Assembly (NCBI RefSeq): GCF_037975245.1
Contig: NC_092572.1
Span: 7,331,501 to 7,395,500, forward strand
DNA: 64,000 nt
Direction: 5' to 3'
Origin: Apostichopus japonicus
Lineage: Eukaryota > Echinodermata > Holothuroidea > Aspidochirotida > Stichopodidae
In this document: positions 1 through 11,982 of the stretch, piece after piece
Numbering within the stretch: the stretch's first letter is position 1
Layout: every line of letters begins with the position of its first letter
Notes under the pieces: model-generated
Seen by the model: only the letters and a program-made list of their open reading frames with translations
Told to the model about the DNA's origin: nothing
Databases searched by the model: none
Translations under genes and position numbers: made by a program

Positions 1-339
1 TCTTTACCTTTTTTAATTTTTATGATCATAATCCACAGATCATTTTTGGCATCCTGTATTACAGACTTGTAGTAAGTTCGTACTTGTTATCCGTTGTGGA
101 TTTGTACTCGTAGCACTAAGTTCGTATTGTTATTGTGTTATTGCATATCCGCTGTGGATCTGTACTCGTAGTACTTGTAGTAAGTTCTTAATCATTCTTA
201 CCCCCTGTGGATTTGTACTTGTATTAATTCTCGGGACATTATGAAAATCTAGTACAAATACTTAGTACAATAGTAACTATACTCGTACCCGTGCTTAGAG
301 CCTTGTAATTATCTTCGTACTCATCACAAAGGGGTATTC

Positions 340-560
340 AACTAGTACTCAGTGTACTCATGCTGTTGTACTCAGTGTACTCATGCTGTTGTACTCAGTG
401 TACTCATGCTGTTGTGTGTACTCATGCTGTTGTACCCAGTGTACTTATGATATTGTACTTAGTGTACTCATGCTGTTGTATGTACTCATGCTGTTGTACC
501 CAGTGTACTTATGATATTGTACTCAGTGTACTCTTGCTGTTGTACTAAATGTGAGCTTCT
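340..560. repeat. 23-bp minisatellite
   Basis: A unit of about 23 bp, GTACTCATGCTGTT followed by GTACTCAGT, is repeated in tandem with small variants. Related GTACT-rich words are scattered from about 60 to 650. Any reading frame here is a translation of the repeat (tyrosine, serine, valine and leucine rich), so no gene is called. Confidence 0.85.
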
Positions 561-561
561 C

Positions 562-2129
562 TTCGTACTCATCCCAAGGGGCGTTCTACTTATACTAAGT
601 TTACTTATGCTGTTGTACTTAGTGTACTCATGCAGTTGAACTCGTACTACAAGTTTGGTTGCAGGAACTAAAATGCGTTAGTAAATCTGATAAAATTGTT
701 ATTTATTACCATACAATTGGTCCACAATTTCAACTTTTTATACTCTCTAAGTGTCAATCGAACAGGAAGTCTTATATAGTTATTAGGTTAAACTCAGATA
801 ATGTTATATATTAAAACCAACGGATATCTATAAACGTCTTTACACAACAAATGCAATATGAAGAAAATATGTACCGTATTGTGAGGGAAATAAATCATGA
901 AATCGATTTTTATTTCCATAATATATTTCGTCAATTTGTTAACGCCGAAGATTGATGCAGAGTTGGTAAGACTTTCTTGTTTTCTTTGACACTGAAAATA
1001 AGCGCGCGATACCTCACATGATATGAAGACAGGGTTCACACCAATAAATTGTCTTAAAATTAATGTGGGAATTAAATGCTCAAAGACAATTAGCTTATGT
1101 ATGAAACCACGGAGACTACAGTTTTTGGTGTTTTTGTTTTGTTTGACTTTCATAAACACTGAACGGTCGCGAATATTCACCCGCCAGCCGGACGAATAAG
1201 ACAGTGCGCTCTTACTATCTGCCTGAGAGCCGAACAAAAGTAGGAAGTGTGCCCTCACTATTTTGCCCGGTGGCCGGTGCAATAATGAATTCGCGTAACC
1301 TTATTAGCCCGACAGTCGAGTAAATGAGACATTCTCCGCTTACTCATGCTTAATCTTGCTGTCATATATGAATCTATACATTCGTCATTGTTTCTCGTCC
1401 GACCGCTGGATGAATAAAGTATTGCGCCAACACTGTCATAATCGTAAAATTGAGCACTCTGATTGTAAGTAGTCGCTAGCGGGCGAACACTATAATAAGT
1501 GATACATCCTCATTCGTCCGGCTGTTGGGGAAAAAAAAGACAAGCCGAAACTGAATGCATGGCAACACAACATGATATGAAGACAGGATTCACACCAACA
1601 ATTTTTTTTTAAATATAAGTAGATGCTCAGTGTTCACTTGAAATTTCTCTTTTTTGTTAAGCCTGGGTTATCCAATAGGCAGATGGGACAGGTGCCTATT
1701 GGGCCCCTAATATCAACGTTCCCTCACGTTTAAGGGTAGTTTCTGTAAAATTTCCGAAAATGACGGCACGTGCGAGTAACGGGAGCCAGCAAACTTAATA
1801 AAAGTAGGAGGGGAATTAATAGGGAATAAAGTATATAAAACCTTTAAGTGTCTAGAATCTAGACCCTTACCTAGAACCTTACAAAAATCTAATAGGAAAA
1901 ATGTATATGGAACTAATGGCCGCCCGGTCCTCCGTATACAGAGTGGGGCACAGCTTCCTTACGAGAATCCAATAGAAAAACTGCATACGTAAACGATAAT
2001 TCTAATGGCCGTCCGGTTCTTCGCATACACGGTGTGTGCGCTAACGCTTAACAAACTGGGCATAAACTTGCCAATAGTTATCGCTCAGACCGCCGTCCCG
2101 TGCAATGATAGCTGTCGCCTGAACCTCAA
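562..2129. other. Intergenic, minor repeats only
   Basis: No gene is supported. A 13-bp inverted pair (CAGCCGGACGAAT at 1185-1197 and ATTCGTCCGGCTG at 1512-1524) may mark a small decayed element. The phrase ACATGATATGAAGACAGG occurs twice, about 560 bp apart. Two degenerate direct copies of about 85 bp, sharing AATGGCCG(C/T)CCGGT, lie near 1885-2035. Confidence 0.4.
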
Positions 2130-3420
2130 AATCTATGGAACGCCAAAAGGACCACGGTGACATGTACCACTACTAATTCGAAGTGTACTACTACTAATTT
2201 GGAGTGTACTGCATCTAAAATGTCACGTACTACTACTAATTCGAAGTATACTACATCTAACATGTCGCGTACGTCTACTAAATTGGAGCGATGGCGCTAT
2301 GCACAATCTTTCCGATACCATGTCATCTAGTTGCGCATATGCATTAAAATAGTGATGAAGAGAACATATTTACTCTGTTGATTCAAATTACTATTTTACA
2401 GTTTATACCTTTAAGGTCTGTGGCAAATAAAAAAATAGAATATAGTAAGGCACAGCTGGGGAATCAAAAGCATTTTTGACATTTCAATGACGGGGAAATT
2501 GCTGCTTGCTAAAAATTGGGTGTATAACAATTTCAAGAGTTAAAAACTAAAGCTATATTAAGCACATTCTTGGGGATCGATGGTTCCACCTGCTGGGGCT
2601 TCGAAATCTTGTTGCTTTGCCACCACTGGATTTTATTTTGGTGATACCCAATGATCACAGACAATGGTGACTATAGTATTAATATTGTAGGCAAGGAGAA
2701 GGGGAACATTCCTACAGGAAGCCTGACACGTACATGTATACTCCTAGTCCTACGCATACTAAGCTCTGCATACACACATTACTGTGCCAAAATCTAAATT
2801 TAAACGGTAACTTATATTTAGGCTCTTAAGTTTAAGTCTTTCTTTCTCAATTGTAAGTCACGTCTCCTCTTCACAGTGTTTTCATTGACACTCAGCCATT
2901 TGTCAATTTGCGAAACCCATCTTTACATATTCCTCCACTATTTCATCTATTTCAAATGAAATTTTGAACATTTAATTTTGTTATGATTGTATCTTATGCA
3001 GGATTGCAGGTGTGATTCCCGCTTTTAATTGGGTCAAAGTCTAGTCGTCGATAAGTTTGCATACTTCGGCACAAAGATTGAGCATAGCGCCATCGCTCCA
3101 AATTAGTAGTAGTAACTTCCGTTTTAGAGGTAGTGGTATTGACATCAGTAGTAGTACGTGACAATTTAGATATTGTACATTTCAAATTAGTAGTACATTT
3201 CGAATTAGTAGTAGTACGTGACATTTTAGATGTAGTACACTTGGAATTAGTAGTAGTACGCGACATTTTAGATGTAGTACACTTCTAATTAGTAGTAGAA
3301 CACTTCGAATTAGTAGTAGTACGGGACATTTTAGATGTAGTACACTTCGAAGTAGTAGTAGTACACTTCAAGTTAGTGGTGGTACATGTCACCGGGTCCT
3401 TTTGGCGTTCCATAAAGATT
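2130..3420. mobile_element. Foldback-type element with tandem-repeat inverted arms
   Basis: The left arm (about 2130-2318) and right arm (about 3072-3420) are inverted copies. Both begin at TATGGAACGCCAAAAGGACC on their own strand, continue through short tandem units rich in TACTACTACTAATT and ATCTAAAATGTCACG, and end at GGAGCGATGGCGCTATGC. About 750 bp of unrelated AT-rich sequence lies between. Long internally repetitive inverted arms are typical of foldback DNA elements. No transposase frame is seen and a target-site duplication could not be fixed. A threonine/serine-rich frame on the minus strand is the repeat itself. Confidence 0.7.
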
Positions 3421-3581
3421 CACTCTCCTTTTATTCTTCTCCAAGACTCCTCACCTTCGGTTACTCGCGGCATCTCTTCTCCTTCGTTCTTCTCAGCGTC
3501 TCCTCTACTTCGGAGCGTTACTTTTATACGACGGAGTCACTGGGTCGTTCCGTCACGTGATAAAATTCCCAATTCAGACTC

Positions 3582-3945
3582 TTGAGAAGACCCGGCAGAA
3601 CCAGAAATGTTTACAAACCCCGGAACATGGTGCTAGCCTGTATCGGCTTGGTCCTTTCATCTCGGGTTCCGCGCGTACTGCGACCTACTTCCCAAGCCTT
3701 TGAACAAACCGACCCGTCTGCCGCCGTAACGTTCGATGAAAGCGGACCGACTGCTAAGTCGGTGAGAAATTCCGGCACAACCAGCAATGTTTACAAACCC
3801 GTTGGTTGTTAGCCTGTATCGGCTCGGTCCTTTCTTTTCGGGTCCCGCCCAAGCCACGAGTTGCTTCCCAATCCTTTGAACAAGCCCTCTCCGCTTACCG
3901 CAAAGATCGATGAGAGCGGACTAAGTCGCTCGTTCCCACCATAGA
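3582..3945. repeat. Two tandem copies of a ~181-bp unit
   Basis: The unit starting GAGAAGACCCGGCAGAACC at 3582 recurs with divergence at about 3763. Shared words include AATGTTTACAAACCC, TAGCCTGTATCGGCT, TTTGAACAA and GATGA(A/G)AGCGGAC. The region is GC-richer than its surroundings. A TATATAAAC word near 3951 follows the second copy and could be a promoter of a decayed element, but that is weak. Confidence 0.6.
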
Positions 3946-5108
3946 GATATATAAACCGAGAAGGCACAATTGAATCTAACTTCTTTTAGACGAACTCCAC
4001 TTGAAGATCTATGACAAATCGAAGGCGCTGCAAATTACGTCATCAAAAAAAATAATAATAATGCCTGCATTACACACTCCGACTAATTAAGGTATGGATA
4101 TGAACTTTTGGGGAAAGAGGCTGTAGCGACCAAAGCATTTTTAAGGGAAAGGGCTGCAATTTGGTCATTACAGCCGACCCCTATGTAGGCCGAATTTTAA
4201 ACTTCAAATGTAGCACTCTGAGGCATCAATTTAGTACAAGTAGCTCTAAACGTAAGATTATACTAATAAAAAATAACTAACTCCAAAATTCCTCCGGCTG
4301 ACTTAGGTAGTGACTTGAACCTTATGGGAGGGACAGATGTTTATGAAATATTTTATAAAGAATGATCGCTGCCGTGGGGTACTTGAAGTCAACGCATGGT
4401 TTGAAAATAAATTCAGGAGTCTAATGGTGCATTCTGAGGCATATTAAGATCACAAAAGTTGGTCTACGGAGGTAGACCTATAAACGCAAGGTTTTGCTAA
4501 CACATACTTTGTGTGAGGTTGAAAGAGGGGGGGGGGGGATGCTCCAGTAGCAGTGGGCCAATTCTTCCCTGGCAGAATGCAAAAATCGACCGAACCATAA
4601 TCCACTGACTAACGAATCGGAGGCATGGCCAACCCCCTTGCGCACGCCACTGGCGTGAGAGTCTCATGCAATACTGACGTTGAGAACATTCAAGAGAACA
4701 GCTCAATATGCTTCAGTGACACACATACATCATGCAGAACATGTTGAAATAAACACCAGCATATACGTAATGGGTGATTGATGCCATTTTGCAGAGGTAA
4801 AGCAAATGTTTTAATGGATAAGAATGGTAAAGTAGATTAAGCTGAAAATGTGGACACCAACGACTTCGACGTTCCTATGTAATTGGATTTAAGGACAGTC
4901 CATTGCATGGGTGTACAAATGTCGCTGTGCTAACTTAATACATGGAAAAGATAAAGTTGTTGATAAAACTTATTCATGACTATGTATATATGCACACTAA
5001 ACAATAAAATCCTCGAGTAAACAGCAAGGGCAAGAAGGTCATAACTCATTAACCAATGAATCAGTTGTATGTCTAAAAACGTTTTGCCAGTACACAGTTG
5101 CTCTAGGC
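3946..5108. other. Intergenic, no gene seen
   Basis: AT-rich sequence with one poly-G run near 4530. No splice-flanked coding exon or structured repeat was recognised. Confidence 0.5.
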
Positions 5109-5612
5109 CAGGGTTTGCCTAACTTTATCTCCCCACGAACCCCTTGTGGATGTCAGAGTTTTCCACGAACCCCCAACTTTTTGAGACACGATCTGATCAT
5201 TATTATACTATAATACGGATAAGAGTGCTTCGTAAAAGATCAAGTCTCATAGTGTAATATTGTAATGAAAGAAAAACAAGAGATGAACAGATATTTATTT
5301 GGAAACTTCTAGCTCTAATCACGAATTGTATCAAGCATCGATCAACCATCACACATAATGGACGGATGCTCCTGTTTTTTATAACATGCACGGTACGGTA
5401 CTACTATGGCAAAATATGCGTATGGAACGCAAAAAGAGTTTGTCGATAGATACGACTTTTGTACATCACTAACTAACATGATATATCAGAATTTAGTTCA
5501 ACAAAATGTACTCTAGTTTTGACTTTCATACCCGTCTCACGAAACCCCTGGGATGGCCTCACGCAGTAACGCACTCCCTGGGGGTTCATGCACCCCAGTT
5601 AGGGAACCCCTG
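5109..5612. mobile_element. hAT-like MITE, 504 bp
   Basis: The ends are imperfect inverted repeats: CAGGGTTTGCCTAACT at the left and the complement of CAGGGGTTCCCTAACT at the right (14 of 16 match). They are flanked by 8-bp direct repeats CTCTAGGC (5101-5108) and CGCTAGGC (5613-5620), with one mismatch. A CAGGG start and an 8-bp target duplication are hAT-superfamily hallmarks. There is no transposase, so it is non-autonomous. Confidence 0.85.
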
Positions 5613-5620
5613 CGCTAGGC

Positions 5621-7003
5621 CCAATCCATAGGCATTAATCCCGTGAGTAACGCACGCTAGACCGTTGATTAACCCCTTATTTCTTCATGAGCTATCAAGC
5701 ATTGTGAGCACATCCACTTCTTTTTTCTCACAACATGATCCATGAACAATAGCAATTAATAAACACAGAATCCTAAGTGAAAATAAAAACCCCATTACAT
5801 TTCCAATTGAAAAGAATGTACAAAATGTGAGTAAACTCAATAAGTGACCATATCAAAATGACGTCACTGTATTAAGACATGTATTCCAGGAAGTGCACGA
5901 AATATTGTCAACGAAGTTACTAAAGATGAACAAAACTGGAAATGAAACATTGGATCAGTTTCATTAATGAATACTGTTTTCTTGCTGTCAGTACCTAAAT
6001 GGAAAGATTGCAGTAGAGCCTACATACAGTCGATTCCCATCTGTGTAGAAAATCAAAAGAAAATTATTTAGATACATTGATTGACGAGGTTGTGTGGAAA
6101 ACGTTTGATCAAATCAATGTACTAGTAATGAACATGCAACGTGCTTTTCTGTTCCCGAAGAAAATGTTACAACACTGGAAACCCCCTACACGATAACACA
6201 AATTCACTGCAAAATATTCTGTTATATTTTGATAAGTTGAGACTTTTCACTTCTTAATGTTCAAACAATTGATATTGTTTATTATATATTTTTACTTTGT
6301 TTACATATAAAATGTCAATGCCTGTTTCGTAACGAATATTTCAAACACGAAAAAGTTGCCAATTTGAGTTTAATCTTAGTTGTCTGCATAACTGTGTAAC
6401 TTTAAGATATAATTGTTTACGCAAATTCGAAATTGTACCTAACCGTTCCGTTTGGGCGGCAGTAGAAAAAAGGACTTATCAAAAGTCTTCGTCATGGATA
6501 CGCTGAGGCATCGTGTTGTTGTAATCCCTTGCAAATCGGAAAAATATGTAATACTTTTTCATTTCTGAACTTTGGGATTGTTTGATGATATACCCCACTG
6601 TAGGCGTTTGCTTACATATTGCACATGTAGGCAACAAAGTAAACTACTACGTAAAGAAATAGAAATGCTCGCGGTTTGTTTGTAGTGAGACTTAGTAGTT
6701 ACAACCAACTTGTAGCTACAACCATCGTGGCCATTCGGTGCTAGCGTAAAATTGGCTGTGCTTAAATGACAACTTTACATAAATTCTCCAAAATACTGCC
6801 AGACATCTTTATCTGAACCAAATTTATTAGCGACGGTCACGTTTTGTGTCGTAGGATATCATTGTGTCATACATCAACTAGATTTTCGGCTCCTTAGATT
6901 TCGTTTTTGTAAGAGGATTTTAGCCAAATATTTATATAGTTCCGCCCGAATGAATATTCTTGCAGCCAAATCAAAATAAATGGCTCTGACGATGATAACA
7001 CTG
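5621..7003. other. Intergenic, no gene seen
   Basis: AT-rich sequence with no coding exon recognised. A GGGCGTATCCAGG word at 7006 begins the MITE-like repeats that follow. Confidence 0.45.
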
Positions 7004-7199
7004 CAGGGCGTATCCAGGATTTTCCAATAGGGGGGGGGGGGCGCCAGGCATGAATGATCGCCGTCCTGGGGGATGGGTCTAAGGGGGAGAGGTGTACAAT
7101 TTTTGCTTTCAAAGAAGGGCTGAAATGCAAAATGGTGTCATATGCATGGGCGGCGATCCGTACTTCCAAGTGGGGGGAGGGGGGGGGGGATATGACCTT

Positions 7200-7310
7200 G
7201 TTGACTATCTAAGCGTAGCGCCACCATGAGTTGGCGCGAAGCGTACAAGAAAATTTTGGGATTAACAAACCCTCTAGATGGCCGGAAACGGCACTTCCCG
7301 AGGTTTCCAA
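7200..7310 (+). repeat. Copy of dispersed MITE core
   Basis: It shares words GCGCCACCATGAGTTGG, AAGCGTACAAGAAAAT, GATGGCCGGAAA and CACTTCCCGAG with the interior of the 654-bp element at 44433-45086. Poly-G tracts sit just upstream, as in other copies. Its ends could not be defined. Confidence 0.65.
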
Positions 7311-8049
7311 GCGGCATATACCCAACTTTAAAATAGGGATGTCATGTCCGAAATATCTCATAATCAGGATCCAAAATACTTTTTTTTTTAAATTTCTGGT
7401 GTTATTTTGGGAAAATTGCCCCTGTCAATCTTGTTTCAGGCGCAACGTTAGAATGTTCGAGAGCTCTGTTATATTATTCGATGAAGAAAATGGCCTCATG
7501 CAGGCTATTATAGGCCTATACACATGCAATACACAATTACACATAGTTACATTCCTAGGTACCGATTGCTAGGGCATCCAGGTGAAACGTGTATTAAGCA
7601 TTACCCTGGTTACATGAGATTCTCAGCTGTTCGAGGGAACATGTACGTGTGTAGGCCTACTATAGGGCCTATATGAATACTATGAGGGTGCATATATGTA
7701 CTATATCAATACCGTGGGCGCAATAATACATTTTGTTGTTATAGGGCCAATGAAGCCTACAGTCAACTATTCTTGCTTTATAAAGACGCTTTATTTGAAA
7801 AGATCGCACTGCGTTTATGGTAGGCGAGAAATGAAGCTAAAAAAGAGCCGTACATTAACGAAGATGCATAAATGTAGGCATGAAAATATTCTTATCCCTG
7901 GCATTTGGTGGGGGGGGGGGATATGGTGCATTACGTCCCCTTCCACCCATTTTCATGGGGGGATATATCCCCCCATAATTGGTATGGCAGATCAGAGTGG
8001 GGCCATCTATCACAATTATCGGGGGACGTTTGGTAGGTCAAACTACACT

Positions 8050-8160
8050 ACGCGCCACCATGGTTGACGCGTAGCGTAATGAAGAAAATTTGTTAAAATG
8101 CGTCCCAGATTACAGGAAATGGCACTTCCCGAGCTTGAAAACAAGACTCCTGCCATGCCA
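8050..8160 (+). repeat. Copy of dispersed MITE core
   Basis: GCGCCACCATGG, a GCGTAGCGTA word, GAAAATTT, then CCCAGATTACAGGAAATGG and CACTTCCCGAG follow the same order as the core at 7200 and 44870. A poly-G tract and a CCCCTTCCACCC stretch lie upstream. Confidence 0.6.
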
Positions 8161-9035
8161 GAGTAGCCCGATTAATCTTCTGAAACACATTTCTGAAGTA
8201 TGTTTCATTTTGGTTCTTTATTTTTTGCCCTTTTTTTTTGCGCCGTGAATATTGGTCCGGCTCCGACGCCCCTGCCATAATGTTGCAAAAAATGTCATCT
8301 ATGGACAACCAATATAGAAAAACCTCATTCAACCCCTAACAGACCGGTCAAAATTACACGAGAAGAGGGAAGTATGATGAATGTTGGTAAGGAAATTTTC
8401 AAAATTTCAGACACAGTTAATTTATTGGTGTACAAATATTAAACCCTCTTATAACGGCTACTATAAAACTTGGTTGAAGGAAATGAAAAAAATAGCAGAT
8501 ATTTCCGAACACTACACACATAGGCGTAGGAGGCGGGGGGGGGGGGGGGGCTCCTACTGAAAGAAAAATAAATTGCAATGATGTAGCTAAAGGAAATGAA
8601 AATATATCTCCTCGATAATTAAAATAAACTCCTAAGCTTGGCCGACTAATTTCGCCATTACTAATGTAAAAGAGAATTTGACATAATTGGACCTCCATGC
8701 TTTTTCTCCATCTACATAAGACATTTCGTTGTTCACATTAGCATCCCGCGGTATACTGCGCAATTTCCACGGACCGTACGGTACACAATGGCATGCGATG
8801 TAATAACCGATGCTTGCTTATATTATATTGACATTAACATGTTGAACGCGCGAGGAGCGCGCGAAAAATTTAGGTTATATTTATCGGGCAAGTCGTTACA
8901 GCCCCCCCCCCCCCCCAATCAAATTGGGTTCCTATGACTACACACATCGACAGTTTTGAGGCTGTTCATCCTGGAACCGCCATTTTTATGCTCACTGATA
9001 TGATGTGATATCTATTGTTTGCGTTACAATTTGAA

Positions 9036-9750
9036 CAGGTGCGTAGCGAATAATTTGCCAAGGGAGGGGCGAAGCCTGTAGGCAAACTATCTAAGCTTCG
9101 CGCCACCACGAGTTGACGCTAAGCGTACAAGAACATTTTGGCCGAAAATGCCTCCCAGATAGCTGGAAATGACACTTCCCATGCCTTGTAAGTTGCATCT
9201 AAGCATTTTCTATTTTGAAATTACTAGCGATATCATCAAAAAAATATGCTCGGGGGGGGGGGGGGGTCGCCCCCTTCCCGAAATGCGAAAAAACTCGGTC
9301 GAGTTCGAGACCAGCCACAGTTGGTTTAATAGCACAATTGTTTAAGGTATCCATGCACACACGCGTTATGTTAAAGACCATATATAGTATTTATGTAGAT
9401 ACATTAGTGAGAGAGGAAAAATGGAAACGTCAAAATGGAGTTGTCGGTGTAAGGGGTAGGGTGAGGCGCACGCCCTTCCGAAGTCCTCGATCCATCACTA
9501 GCTACCCGGTCATGTGTATATAATAGGGATCAGCGATGTAATGATGTCACTGTCCCTCTTTCTCTTCCCGGTGTCTTGGCGTTTTTCTTTTGCTCCCTCC
9601 TTTTCTCTCCTTCTTCTTTTTCTTTTCCCTTCCTTCCTCTCCTCCTCCTCTTTTCCCCCTCTTTTTCCCTCTTTTCTTCTCCTTTTTTTTCTCTCCTCTT
9701 TTTCTTACCCGGAGGCGCGCGCCCCCATCGCCCCCCTGGATACGCACCTG
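9036..9750. mobile_element. Possible MITE containing a pyrimidine tract
   Basis: The left end CAGGTGCGTAGCG (9036) and the complement of the right end, CAGGTGCGTATCC (9738-9750), are inverted with 11 of 13 matches. Inside are another copy of the GCGCCACCACGAGTTGACGC core (about 9098-9190), a poly-G run, and a nearly pure C/T tract at about 9550-9712. No target duplication was found, so the borders are tentative. Leucine/serine/phenylalanine and lysine/arginine/glutamate frames over the tract are artefacts. Confidence 0.45.
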
Positions 9751-11679
9751 ATTATGCCTTAGCGTCACACACATATACCCACCTACACAAACTCACCCAG
9801 TTGAACACATCGGTTCTTGATGCTTTCAGCATATAAACCATCATCTACAAGCAGAAATTGAAAGATCAAGAAATACATAACACTTTAGTGTAAATATTTA
9901 AACTTGAGTTCGCTGAGGTAAACTTTAATATATGATAAAGTAGACTAGTCTGTTTACCTTGCAAATATACGCCTGCTTTGATCAATCAATAATTGAGTAT
10001 TATGGTTAAGGTTCATATATATGACATATGAATTTTAGTTGTTGTGATCATCCATCACGACCACTTTATAGCCCTTATATCAATGTCCCAATCCATTTAC
10101 GACAGGCATATTTCATTAAGTACTTTGAAGTATTTTTTCCTACTCCATCATTTATTACACCCTTTAACCATAGATTAACTAACAGACAGTTATAGTTGTT
10201 TAGTTTCTCTTTATAAATTTCAATTTACACAACGAGCTAGTAAAATAAGAACTTGTACTTTAGAGCATTGCAAATTTAGGGGAAAAACACTTGGTAAATG
10301 GCGACAAAGTTCAAACCGTTTAGCTTTGAATAACCTTTGTATGTTTGTGATATATTTTTTCAAAGATATTTGACTTATGGTTATTACTTTTTTAATAGCT
10401 TGGTTATAACCGTATAGATATGTCGGAGATTAGTAACTGGAACTTACATGGCTGTAACATCAACAGCATAACTCTCATGATCGGTGTTCTATATCAATTC
10501 CAAGACATAATCATTTTACTTTTTACTTTAGGATAAAACTTTTATCATGGAATATGCGATCAGTTACCACAGTAAGTGTTTCTCTCAAATTATCAATAGA
10601 ATGTTTTATTTGTTACTTTTTCATATTATAAGTTTAAAAGAACATGGCGAATACTTTTGTCAAGAATTGATCAAGTCAGATAAAAAACTAAGATCATGTA
10701 TGAACGTTTCGTTCAAATTAGTTATATATATATAATGGTAACGCAACAGATCATGAAAGCTTCAAGTTGGTATTGCTTAGCCTATCATGGAATAAATATT
10801 ATCATGTTTAACATCGTTTCACCTCTTATTAAGTGCTCTGACATGTCTCACATAACTTGAAACCATTGATTTAAATGTACTTCCTCCATTTTCCACAGTA
10901 ATGACGTGGGTCATATTCGTTGGCATTGTTGTGACCACGCCTGAACTAAAAACAGGTTCGTTTACTTTTTGTATAAGTTTTTTAAACGAACCTAACCATT
11001 CCTCCAAACATTATACTACAATCGTCGCTTTCAAATAAATGTCCGACGTCCAACTTCTTGACACAAAGGATTTCAATTTCTAATGGTTCCTGTACAAAAC
11101 TTTACAGGCTGACTTGGATATTGTAAACATATTTTAGCAAACAGTAATAATAACATTATCGACTTTTTCACATCAAATTTGAATATTACTCTAGACAATC
11201 CTTCAAAGTTGTAGTGCACTCAAACATTATCATCAAACAAGAACAATGATGTGAAAATAGATTTGATCTGTATTTTCTGTATAACGATGATATCCTTCTG
11301 CATTGGCCTGGATGCACTGAAATGATAGCAGATAAACATGTTTCTTTATTTGAAAAATGGTGTCCTTTCAATTTATATTGTGGTACATATATGCAGGCAG
11401 GGTAAATGTAAAAACTACTTTAGATAAGTTCCAAATGCCTGGAAAGTCATTAATTACGATCATGATGTTATATAAAATGTAAGTGGAAAAATAACCGATT
11501 CGTAAAATGTTGCAATTTGTCTGATGATATGTGAAAAAATGCCGCAACATATAATATCTATATTATTTACTTAAGGTAATATGCAAAGTACAAATAACGC
11601 CATACTGTAAGTCCAAAAACCAATGTCGACCTACTCATTCGTTATTGGTTATAAACATTATATTAAACGTATCTTTCAG
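9751..11679. other. Upstream region of gene A1
   Basis: AT-rich, with no exon confidently seen. A first exon with a signal peptide for A1 would be expected here, but no hydrophobic start followed by a convincing donor was found. Confidence 0.4.
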
Positions 11680-11982
11680 AGTTCCATTGCCCAGATAATC
11701 TTCCTCTAACACTTGGAAGAACAAATTTCATCGACTGTAAAATACCGACACATTACCAATCTATCTTTTGGTATTCACCGGACGAGGGCCTAATGACGAG
11801 TTTTTCAAACGGCGAGAAAGGAGGAAACGGCTACAAATCCGGACATTTCGATATTCTTGCCGATGGAACGCTTGTGATTTACAATACCGGCATTGATGAT
11901 CTCGGAACATATTATGTGGGCGTCACTTATAGTGATCATGTCGTTCAATATGCCAGCGTTTTAAAGACACATAATGGAACAT
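11680..11982 (+). CDS. A1 exon a: V-like Ig domain
   Basis: The acceptor is ATCTTTCAG and the donor ACAT/GTAAGT; phase 1-1, 303 bp. Landmarks are FIDCKIP (first Ig cysteine), IFWYS (core tryptophan), NGEKGGNGYKSGHFDIL, and DDLGTYYVGV, where the usual second Ig cysteine after the tyrosine pair is valine. It resembles the exon at 17266, which shares NGEKGGNxYxSGHFDIL. Confidence 0.8.

Noticed and set aside
360-548. Cysteine/valine-rich small frame
   Set aside because: Encoded by the 23-bp minisatellite; 23 is not a multiple of three, so the frame is accidental.
340-560. CRISPR-like array
   Set aside because: Repeats are contiguous with no unique spacers, and the genome is eukaryotic.
794-1282. 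162-codon minus-strand open frame
   Set aside because: No recognisable domain, biased by low-complexity sequence, and no paralogue or splice support.
2994-3266. Threonine/serine-rich minus-strand frame resembling a mucin piece
   Set aside because: It is the tandem repeat of the foldback element arm.
3582-3857. Overlapping frames on both strands in a GC-richer patch
   Set aside because: They lie within two tandem 181-bp repeats, with no domain and no splice sites.
9514-9836. Leucine/serine/phenylalanine frames and a lysine/glutamate-rich minus-strand frame
   Set aside because: They read through a polypyrimidine tract in three frames; no domain or splice support.
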